Assembly (NCBI RefSeq): GCF_000224145.3
Contig: NC_020174.2
Coordinates: forward strand, 4,655,026-4,719,025
DNA from: Ciona intestinalis
Lineage: Eukaryota > Chordata > Ascidiacea > Phlebobranchia > Cionidae
Reading direction: 5' to 3'
DNA length: 64,000 nucleotides
Shown here: piece by piece, positions 49,744 through 59,642 of the stretch
Numbering within the stretch: the first letter of the stretch is position 1
Layout: each line of letters starts with the position of its first letter
Program-made: the position numbers and the translations under genes
Notes under the pieces: model-generated
Told to the model about the DNA's origin: nothing
Database searches by the model: none
What the model saw: only the letters and a program-made list of their open reading frames with translations

Positions 49744-51138
49744 ACTGCTAGATCTTTAGTGATTTAAACAACTTGTAAAGAACCACTGTCACATAAATCC
49801 CATTGTTTTTCAGGTTGATTCCAGACTGCAATTTTATCTTGTCCAAATACTCATTTGGTTTTGACTTAACAACTTAAGCAGTTATCATTGGCGTGGATAA
49901 TTATGAGGTCAGTACAGAAGAAAAATCAAACATTCCATTATTAAAACATATGCGTTCAATCAGACCAACTGCAAGACCTTAAATAAAAAAAAAAGTATAT
50001 ATATATAATAAATACGAGGTCAAGTTAACTGTTTAATAATTATAAAATATCCAAGACCTAACAAAAAATCGAAATTAAATTTTAACATAGCTTTAGCTTA
50101 TTAAAGACATACAGAGATATTCCTAACATACCTTTATTATAACAATATACGATGACATGCATCCCTGCCCGAAAGCTGAATTTCTTAACTAGCTTTAACG
50201 GTATAGTGGCATAACACTAGACTGATTCACGGCACTTCTGTATGAATAATCGGCAATTGTAATGAATAAGAAAAACCCTTTTACCTTTTAGCGGGGAGGG
50301 CGCTATTTTCGCTGTATATTTCTGTGTGGTGGTTTTATGTTATATTTGTATTCTATGGCCGCACTGGTTCTTTTAGAAATTGTACTTACGTACAAACTTA
50401 TTTTAAAAAAGACTCCTTACAAATTGTATAGTGTTGTTTGGTGTCACAGTGGTTGGAGCGCTTGCCTCTAGGACCAAAAGATTGTATTTAAGGCTCGACA
50501 CTGCTACTGTTGTGGGTGTAGCCTAAATGCATCTGTGGGCAAGACATCACATAACGGCAATTGCTCCAACCCCTTGGGTTGTTTCTGACACGAGGTGTAT
50601 CAAACAGAACACTCATGTTATATAGGTACCACCCTACTATAACGTTTATTCATTCATGTAATCATAGATTGAAATTACCTTTATTACGAAGGTTTCATTA
50701 TACTGTCTACATGAGAAATTTAACTCTCATATGCTCGTAATAGTATTAGCTGCACATGTAAACCTACGAGACCTGGCATTACAGAATAACCCTAATCGAT
50801 CATACTTTCCCCGAAACATGAAATGAATAATCACTAAACATTACATCCTGCGGATTACTGCTAAATACACCGATGAGAAAATACAACAACGTATGAATGA
50901 CATTGCGTAAATAATAAACGACGTTTTGAAATTACGTCAGAAAATACTTGGAAACTGTTACATAACTCTATAATTATAGTTGAGACATACAGGTTGTATG
51001 AAACTTACTTCACCCTGCAAAGTATATTACGGTTATGCTTTGCAGTTTAAACATACGGCTTGTTTAAATGGTGTACATTCGGCTGTGTTCTTATAAATAG
51101 CGCATGTTTAGTTGCAGGACCATTTCAGTTTTATAATC
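49744..51138. other. Divergent spacer, MAP3K1 and LDLa-receptor promoters
   Basis: It separates the MAP3K1 start (-) from the receptor start (+). It holds one SINE (50441-50658) and otherwise AT-rich sequence. No further exon was seen. Confidence 0.5.
50441..50658 (+). mobile_element. tRNA-headed SINE copy
   Basis: 'gtcacagtggttggagcgct' looks like a tRNA A-box region, 'aaggctcgacactgctact' like a B-box, followed by 'gggcaagacatcacataacg', 'attgctccaacccc' and 'cacgaggtgtatcaaacaga', with a 'ttattcattcat' tail. Confidence 0.78.
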
Positions 51139-54100
51139 ATGCGTATTAAATTGATAATAACAATCTTTTTTTGCTTCTTAAATGGATCTTTCGTTGTCCA
51201 AGAAGTTTTTGGCCAAGGTGGGTTGTTTGTATAAAACTTTCGTTTTAACTGTTCAGCAGTAAAACGACAGTAATTAACAGGGATAAAAACCATTTTCAGT
51301 GAAAAGTGTGGCTGCTATAAAAGTCTAATAATAAATATATAGTGAAGTTAAAGTAGTGTAGGGTACGTAAGATGGACCATGCTTTCATTCTCTTTCTCGT
51401 TCCATTTGCTATATAAACAAATGATATTTACAGAATCGTACAGTGAGATGGGGAAAGATGAGACTCCTTAAGCACATTATGTTCAAATAACCCAATCGTT
51501 TTTTAAACAATTAACAATGGTCTATGAAAAGCTCGAGGAAACAGTTTTATAATTCTTGGGTGTTTTTGTAGTATCAAATGCGATCAGAAAGTAGAATAAA
51601 AAGGTGTCCTATCTCCCCCACCCTACTATACAACTACAGTCAACGACCGATCTTACCATATTTTCCATTTTAGTTGAAGAATTTGAATGCGATTGTCAAC
51701 GAAACGAGCAATATTGTACCAGAAGTGGGAAGCGGGTTCGTGGGATATACAATATATATGAACGGTGCAATGGTGTTAATGATTGTGGTGACTGGACCGA
51801 CGAAAACAACTGTCATTATGCTTGTAAAGCTAGGAATCAAATAACGTGCGATTGTCAGCTGCATGGGAACTGTAACCGGGACAACTTAATATTTTCCTGG
51901 CCGTGCTATATGAAACACTGGAGATGCGATCAGGTATAAATGTTTGCATTATCTGCCTTATTTATTACAAAATAATGAAAACATTTAAAAAAAATCACCC
52001 ACAAAGTTACATACGTGGTAACTTGTAAGCGGATTCGAGGTGTATGAAACAGAACACCCCTGTTATAACGACCGCCTTTGCTCCGCCTTGCGAGGGTAAG
52101 TAGGTTTTATTTATTCAACGCGAGCATAAATAAATTTACGTTTATTTATATTCATTCATTTAGGTTATTGATTGTCCTGATGAGAGTGACGAAATGAATT
52201 GCAATTACACTTGTGGGGGTGATCAGCATGAATGCGACTGTCATAAGAACGGTGGAATTTGTTCAGCGGTTGAGGATGACAAAGTACAATGTTACGAAGA
52301 TAAAGATGTCTGTGACGAGGACCGAGATTGTGCAGATTATTCCGATGAAAGAAACTGCACCTGTGATAGTGAAAGTAAAAAGTGTGGCTGTATATTGAAG
52401 CCTGGTAACTGTACATCAAACCTGGGATGTGTGGATATAGACGACATATTGGATGGAAGTAATGACTGCGAAGACGGCTCGGATGAACCTTGTGAAATAG
52501 AAATAGTAAACTCAAGAAGATTGGTTCCTTATTACTCCTATGACGAACACGAGGTTGATACAACCATTCTTTTTCTTTGCAACGAATCGAGTCAACGGTA
52601 TTATATGGAACTAAAGGGCGGGGGTCGTAGGAAATGTAAGCAAATAGATTTATATTCGTCGGAAACTTTCACTCGTACTGAAACCAAATGGATATGTCTA
52701 AGTGATTACTATATTAAAAACGGCCTCGTACAATGTAAAGATAAAGGTTGGGTTACAGGGCCTAACTTATGCAATGGGTTTCCTGATTGTGCTGACGGTT
52801 CGGACGAATTATACGACGTTCCAGGGTTTAAATGCAGAGCATTGAACGCCTATCAACAGCATAAACAGTCGTGTGTTCTCGCGCAGAGTAATCTACAAGA
52901 TAATAACTCTTACTGTGAGGATAAATCGGATATTTGTTACGTCGATGGAAAGTTTAAATGTTTCAAGTGTTTGGATGGAAAATTGTTGTTATCTCCTATG
53001 CAGGTTTGTGATGGTGTTGTGGACTGTTATGATGCATCTGATGAATGCTTATGCGAAAACCAAACAATATGCAATGAGGTTTTGGGAGATTCTGCGGATA
53101 AATGTCCGATTGGACAGCTACTGTGCAGTGGCCAGTGTCTGAGTAGCGAGCAAGTTATTTGCAATAAGTCGGCCAATTGCAGTGAAGTCTCTAATATGAA
53201 ACACTGCAGCAAAACCAAGTTAGAAGACACAGTTCAAGGGAATGGTACTGGTTATGTATTTTGTCCGACTGACAGACTGAGTATGATCTACACAAACGCA
53301 ACCATGTGTAATGGGATTCCTGAGTGCTACAACAGGGGCGATGAATGTAACGCCGGTTGTCCAAATCAGACGCATTTCTGCGACGTCAATCTAATTTGCC
53401 ACCAAGACCAAGCGTCGGCCATCTGGGAAAGTGAGGGCCGACTTTTTCACCACAAAAGGGAATACTGCGATGGTATTCCGTTGTACCATCCTCTATGTAA
53501 AGACGGATTCGACGAAACAAATTGCGAGCATCGGTATTATTGCCACAACACATCTCGTACCTTACACAGCATTGGGGATCATCTTCTGTGTGACGGCGTA
53601 CCTGATTGTACGGACGGTTCTGACGAGTTAGAGTCGGAATGTTCAGATAGAAGGTTTTACTGCAAGAGCAAGCAACCGCTTTCAGTTTCCAGAGATCGAG
53701 TGGAAAACGGGATAAAAGACTGCAGTGATGGTAGTGATGAATGTCCACCTGTAAGCACAAAGGATGTCGTGTTTTCGTCCCCGTTTGAAATGATAGGAAG
53801 CACTTTCTTTAGAGTCATTTTCTGGGTAATGGGCTTCGTAGCACTTGTTGGGAACGTTATAGTATTTATATCTTCGGTTTTAGAACTAAAGACAGGCGTA
53901 CGGATGGAGCCGATTAAGATTTCGTTCCATGCGTTTCTATTGAACCTGGCCGTCTCGGATTCTTTAATGGGAATTTATCTCCTTGCAATATCTGGAATAG
54001 GTGTTCAGTTTTCGGGTAGCTACTGTCACCATGATGCTCAATGGAGAAGCAGTAGCCGTTGCTCGTTCTTAGGAACACTTGTAGTTATTTCGACACAAGT

Positions 54101-54854
54101 TTCAGCTCTTATTATGGCGGCATTGGCAACTTTTCGACTGATCTCTGTTTATTTTCCGATCAAAATGAAATACGTGAAAAAAAGCAGTTATATTGGATCG
54201 GCTATTAGCGCGTGGGTTATTGGCGTTTTACTAGGTTGCATCCCTTCAATGAGCCAGTCGGGATACTTCGTTAATACCTTGTGGTTCCCGAATTATTTCT
54301 TCGCAAAACAGGAGGTCCCTAAAAGCAAAGTATATTGGTTGGCCAAAAGGGCATTTCAATTAATGGGCAACACTACAACACCTAAAGACTGGATTCAGGT
54401 CAAAGAAACTATCAAGCACGCATTCATGGAGCTTGAAATAAAGGGGGAGTTCGGGTACTTTGGGGCGACCAGCGTTTGTATGCCAAAGTTATTTGTAAAC
54501 GTTGGCGATGATGCCTGGGAATATTCAGCTTTCCTAATCACTTTTAACTTCATTTTATTTATCTACATTGCCCTTGCCTACATTTGCCTGTTTCGTAAAA
54601 GTAGAAAATCTTTAAACAAACGAAACAAAATGTCAAAAAAGTTGCTCGAAACAGTTTTTACGATGATTTTGTCTAATTTTTGTTGTTGGATACCAATCTG
54701 TCTTTTGGGTTTCATAAGTTTATCGGGTGTACATCTTGATAAAATTGTTTATGTTGTAAGTGCCGGATTATTACTTCCTATTAACAGTGTCTTAAACCCT
54801 TTAATTTATTCTAAAGTTGCACTAACTACCATTCAGAAAATGTGGAAAAATTAA
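51139..54854 (+). CDS. LDLa-repeat 7TM receptor (GRL101-like)
   Basis: Exons 51139-51217, 51674-51933 and 52164-54854 give about 1,009 residues. A signal peptide (MRIKLIITIFFCFLNG) leads into roughly ten LDL-receptor class A modules, seen from acidic calcium-cage signatures such as DCPDESDE, DCADYSDE, DCADGSDE, DCTDGSDE and DCSDGSDE. A class A 7TM domain follows: GNVIVF (TM1), NLAVSDSLMGIY (TM2), ATFRLISVYFP where DRY is usual (end of TM3), CCWIP (TM6), and SVLNPLIYS (TM7 NPxxY). The architecture recalls snail GRL101 and relaxin-receptor relatives, but no LRR block was seen between the LDLa part and TM1. A peptide or lipoprotein-like ligand is inferred only. The third exon carries nearly the whole protein. 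Confidence 0.88.
51438..51630. mobile_element. MITE in LDLa-receptor intron 1
   Basis: It runs from 'cagtgagatggggaaagatg' to 'ctatctcccccaccctacta' with the family core, ending about 45 bases before exon 2. A partial copy precedes it at about 51355-51430. Confidence 0.8.
51990..52163 (+). mobile_element. SINE 3' half carrying the exon 3 splice acceptor
   Basis: 'cacaaagttacatacgtggt' to 'gaggtgtatgaaacagaaca' and the tail 'atattcattcatttag' run directly into receptor exon 3 at 52164. The AG used by the gene is at the end of the SINE tail. Confidence 0.75.
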
Positions 54855-55888
54855 CAAAATACTGGAATCTTTTGCAGGAGATACTCGTTATTTTTTTCAT
54901 TGTACTTTAAGACATGAATATTTGCAACGTATATTTGTATTTGTTCAACCAAAATCCGATCCAATTTTTCTGTCTTTAAAGTTGTACTAATGTTGTTATC
55001 ATTTCGTTATTGATGTACAATTGTTTATTGGCTGTCAGCTTGTATATCATACTAGCTATGTGACATAACATCGTGTATTATTACGTTTACAAATATGACG
55101 CTACTAGTAAAACACGACAATTGCCTAAATTTTTGACAAACATTTTTGTTTAAACTTGGATACCATAAAAAACCTATAGAACAAAATAAAATAAATCCGC
55201 ACATAACAGCAGTAAATTGTATATTTCTATTATTCTCCTTTCCTATCATGCTGCTATTACATGTTGGTTGGTGGTAGGTTCGTTTATAAAATTAAAACTT
55301 AGTCGGGACTCCGTGTTTCGGCGAATTGATCTCGGGAGATTAGTTGATGCCGGTGAAAAAGCTGGGGCGAAAATTATAAAAGGCGGAAGTGTTATCAGAA
55401 TAATTAATGTGATGTTTTCTTTACTTTATTGAGTACAAGTATCGTAAAATAAACGTTTAAACCTAAATTAATACCTTTATAATATATAGTAGGATGGGAA
55501 AGATGGGACGCTTTTAGCACATAATATCCAAATATTCTGATTGTGTTTTAAAAAATTAACAGCGGTCTATGGGAGTCGTGAAGATATTCGGTTTTGTAGT
55601 ACTTTGAATGTTCTTTGTTTACTACTAAATGAGACGGGAAAATAGAATGTAAAGGTGTCCCATCCTCCCCTACCCGACTATACGACACATTATATGTACA
55701 GTAGGGTGGGGGAAGACGGGACACCTTCAGCAAATAATATCACAGTATCCTGATCGTATTTTAAACAATTAACTTCGGTATATGGAAGTCGTTAGGACAC
55801 GGTTTTATAATTGATTTAACATTCTTTGTTTACTACCAAATGGGACGAGAAAATGGAATGAAAAGGTGTCCTATCTTCCCCCACCCTA
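54855..55888. other. Convergent spacer with two adjacent MITEs
   Basis: Two MITEs in the same orientation occupy 55486-55681 and 55699-55891. Between 55276 and 55410 a plus-strand frame includes FRRIDLGRLVDAGEKAGAKI after an acceptor-like AG; it looks coding, but no family or partner exon was found. Confidence 0.5.
55486..55681. mobile_element. MITE, first of an adjacent pair
   Basis: It runs from 'tagtaggatgggaaagatgg' to 'catcctcccctacccgacta', with the family core 'ttctttgtttactactaaat'. Confidence 0.82.
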
Positions 55889-55891
55889 CTA
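55699..55891. mobile_element. MITE, second of the pair, supplying a receptor stop codon
   Basis: It runs from 'cagtagggtgggggaagacg' to 'ctatcttcccccaccctact'. Its right end overlaps the minus-strand stop (55889-55891) of the aminergic-type receptor. Confidence 0.8.
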
Positions 55892-58481
55892 TATATACTT
55901 CTGCACGATTGCTGGTTGGGCGAACTTACGGGATAATGTGAATGGTGCCATTCGAAATGATGTAATGGAGGCAGCATATAAAGATGGGTATGCGTTTTCA
56001 CATGCTCTCTTGTTTCGCAATAAAATACAGAAGGCTTTTCTAAGTTCACTCCTTTTCGTTGTGTAGATTATGGGTGTAAGGGCACTGTTGCAATAACCCA
56101 ACCTGTAAAAATGATCTTGAATAGGCATGATAAGCAAATTATGCAAAATGATATTTAGCACACGTTTTAATGAATGAATGTTTCATATACACCTCGAGCC
56201 CATTTACGAGTTATATATAAGGTATACATATATGTATACGTATATTTATTGGGCATATGTGTCACTGAGGCAAGACACTTAATGGCAATTGATCCATCAA
56301 CCCAGTGGTCACTAATGGGTTGTCCAAATTGTCATCCAAACTGTCATTACCCCGCCGCGCAAGGATAAATTAGTTGCATACATTCATTCAAATAGAAAGT
56401 TACCATGCAAGGAAATTAAGCAATGAAGCTGGTACGCAGCATGTAGGACATAGGATTTGTGTCAGATGCGCCTGGAAGAAAGGAAACCAACAGAACACAA
56501 AAGCTCCCATGATAAGGCCTGTGGTCAAGTGTAATTTCTTTTGACGGTAAAGCACAAACCTGCGTAACTAAAATAAAATTTGGTTTTATAAAGGTGAAAT
56601 TAAAGAAGTAAGAAAGCAGAAGCGCATAAATGAGATTCGAATTCATTTTTGTAAAGGTCCGAAAAATAGCGCATAATATTAATATTATATAAATAGCTAA
56701 CATAGGCCTATTTTATTACCTGTGTATTTTGCGCTTGGTCTTTCAGTATACAAGATATTTTGCCGTAAGCCAAACACATTATGATGAGAGGAACGTAGAA
56801 AGACGAGCATGAGCTGAATATGGCATACCACTTCATTTGTGAGTGTTTGCATACTGATTGATCGATAGGCTAGAAACAAAATTGCGTTTATTTTTAGCCA
56901 TATTTTCAACTTCTTCATAACATAAGCTACCTATCATCTACTACATGCTACCATGTTGAAAGAATAATACCTCGCGTGGCGGGACATTGACAGTAGTTAT
57001 ATCACGGGTGTTCTGTTTCATACAAATCGTGCCCGTTTACGAGTTGATAATTATTTTAAAGTTTGGTTTAAAAAAAATTAGACAACCGATTACTGATCGT
57101 ACCTGTTGATAGGCGTCGAATGACCACGCGCAAACCAAAGCCGACCACATCCATACACATACCACCATAAAGATGCACAACCGGTTCGGTATTGACCTAA
57201 GGAAACTTGGTATGTGTATTGAATTAAAAGAGTGAAATATTGTAACTTATTTATCTTATATATGTCGGGCTAATGATTGGTTTTATATCACGTTCTTTTA
57301 GCATTTCGCTGAACAGTTAATGACCACTGGGTTAAAGTAAGTGTCGTTAAATGTCTTGCCCAAGGACACAAGTACGCCCACAATGGTATAGCAGCATCCA
57401 ACATAGAACACGCAACCTGGGAAAACAGACGTTTAAACCATCGTGTCCCAAAGCCGGGCAAAAGTCTTGAACTTTTTTATGAGAAATGAAAACCACACCT
57501 GCAACTTTTTGCGCTCAGTATCCACCATCTACTGATACTTATCATGCACAGATTCCATATGCTGGCTGTGCATAACAATATGTCAAGGCTCAAGTGTATC
57601 TGTCAGTATATAGTCATACGCTGTAGTTAAAATATCTGAATGAATGTAACTTATGAATGAATCATGTGTGTGTTTTCTCTGGTGCTATATTCCGACAAAT
57701 TAATTTGCATTGCTTAATAACAATAAGCAGCAATGCTCTTTTGAAGCCGCGAGGATACGGTTATTTAGTTCTGTGAAAAATCTTTACACCCAAATGGAAC
57801 GATACAGGCGACTGAAACATGGGCAATCCTACCCCAACCTATTATATGTTAGTTGTAATGCTATTTTTGATGCAAGTGCTTCAGTTATTTCTTTATTTTA
57901 ATAAATTATCTTATGTATTTAATCCCACCTTGCATATTGTTTCTCCCAGCGGCCAGTACCCGTACATTTCTCGCACTAAATTCAGCGGTATTACTAAAAC
58001 TCCCAACAGCAAATCTGAAGTGGCTAGCGAACACACGTAAAAATATTGAGTCGTTCGTAAATGCTTAAAGTTGTAAACAGCGGCCACGATGAGAAAGTTC
58101 CCCAAAACGATGACGAATATTAAGATTGAGACAAGTAGAGATATAATTGTCTGAAAATCACGGATTTATTAATATAATACTTAAAGGTAAAGTGGGTTTA
58201 GAATTCACGCCTTTTTTAAACAGTTTTATTCAAGTATAGTTTTTAACCGCAGCATGTTTAACGACTGTCCTTACTCGGCCATGCGAGGATAAATAAGTTA
58301 CAACAAGGCCTACAACACATTGCATACATAATAAGTATAGGTTACAGTTATTATATTCAAGGTCTGTTGTAAGCCAACGTTTACAACATACCGTTTTCAC
58401 AACCCTCAAGTTAAGATCGCTTTCCTGATAAAGCGGAATCTGCATCGAATATCCACAAGTTTTGTTCATTTTAATATTCAT
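55889..58481 (-). CDS. Aminergic-type class A GPCR, TM3 exon not found
   Basis: Exons on the minus strand: 58481-58392 (MNIKMNKTCGYS...), 58150-57929 (TM1 with GNFLIV, TM2 with SLATSDLLLG, to TICK before TM3), 57196-57103 (TM4), 56869-56720 (TM5, FYVPLIIMCLAYGKI), 56567-56404 (TM6, VFCWFPFF), and 56102-55889 (TM7, WLGYCNSALTPIIYTT). The TM6 and TM7 wording is typical of biogenic amine receptors. The exon that should carry TM3, its Asp and the DRY motif is absent from 57197-57928, and exon 2 (ending in phase 0) cannot join the TM4 exon (which needs a phase-2 donor) in frame. Either the exon is lost in this haplotype or assembly, or the gene is decaying. The Asn of NPxxY reads Thr (LTPIIY). The stop falls in a MITE end. 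The ligand is not predictable. Confidence 0.8.
56260..56395 (+). repeat. SINE middle part in receptor intron
   Basis: 'gaggcaagacacttaatggcaa' and 'acccagtggtcactaatggg' come from the SINE body. It lies just downstream of the TM6 exon donor. Other pieces of the family are at 56965-57050 and 57330-57420 in the same gene. Confidence 0.65.
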
Positions 58482-58485
58482 ATAA

Positions 58486-58682
58486 AATAGGCTGGGGTAA
58501 AATGGTACAAGTTTTTATTTTCTTTTATCATCCAACTTAGTAGTAAACAAAGAGTATTTACAGAATTATGTAACCGTATTCTCACGGCTCCAAAGTGCGT
58601 TGTTAGTTGTAAAAAGCACGATTACAAAATATGGGTATTATGTGCTAACGGTAGGCTGTCCATCATATTCCAACTTTCTATA
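58486..58682. mobile_element. MITE immediately upstream of the receptor start
   Basis: A copy reading 'aggctggggtaaaatggtac' to 'tgtccatcatattccaactt' lies a few bases upstream of the receptor ATG (minus strand, 58481), so it forms the 5'UTR or proximal promoter. Confidence 0.65.
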
Positions 58683-59642
58683 TACCTGCCTTAGCTGCCT
58701 ATCTAACCACGTTGATAATGGGAACTGACCGAAGAGAAAATAGGATCTGCCAATGACACTGATTTGCATCAAAAATCCCAGAAAGACCCAATTGTTTTTG
58801 ACAGATTTCCTATAATTTGTATATAGTAGAGTAGGAGCATATATAGTAGAGTGGAAGAAGATGGGACACCTTTTTATTATATTTTTTCATCTCAAATGAA
58901 CGTTGGTAAACGTTTAAAATACGATCAGGATATTTGGATATTATGTGCTAAAGGAGTCCCATTCTACCCCACCCTACTATATGTTTCGAAACACCAGAAC
59001 AAAATAAATGTTACCAAGTTATAAATAGGTGTCAACTATTTATTATGTAGTAGGTAGTTTCTACTGTATAAACATTGTCTCGAATTTAATTACGGTATTG
59101 CAATTTACAACGCATGAAACATGGATTCCGTGGTATTGCAAGTAACACCAAAAATTGAAAAAAATATATGTTTAAGTACGTACATTTAGTGAGGTGTATC
59201 AATACTGATGTATGTATAATGTTACAAGTCCAGGTTTCATTTCTTTTATCGTCCTATTTAGTAGTAAACAAAGAATTTTTACAGAATTATACAACCGTAT
59301 CATCACAACTCTAAAATAATGTTGTGGATAGTTGAAAAAACGATTAGTAAATATAGGATATCATATGTTAACGGTATAAATATTTCCCACCTAATAGTAC
59401 ATGAATACAGAAAAGAAGTTAATTATATTATTGGGTATAACAACACTATGTAAATGCTTTGTGATTAATACATGATGGCAGCTAAAACACAGTTAACCCT
59501 CTAAATACAGCAATAAAAATGAATGTACAATGACAGTGCTACAACATCAAAATAAGGTAAAAAATTCTACAACAAAGAACTGCAGTGTATAAAATGCTGC
59601 CCAATATAGTAACAGTGTTAAACTAAATTTCTTTCTGGCATT
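58683..59642. other. Intergenic region with more MITE copies
   Basis: MITE copies at about 58842-58982 and 59219-59399. No exon was recognised up to the end of the LRR gene. Confidence 0.55.
58842..58982. mobile_element. Shortened MITE
   Basis: 'tagtagagtggaagaagatg' and 'cccattctaccccaccctac' form the inverted ends; the interior is shorter than in full copies. Confidence 0.7.

Noticed and set aside
52165-52563. 132-codon minus-strand frame
   Set aside because: It is antisense to the LDLa coding exon; its His/Tyr-rich composition reflects the Cys/Asp codons on the other strand.
21886-58481. A single coordinated immune gene system across the window
   Set aside because: p62, MAP3K1, the STAND ATPase and the lectin-like genes are suggestive together, but sequence alone shows no shared regulation, and chance neighbourhood is likely in a compact genome.
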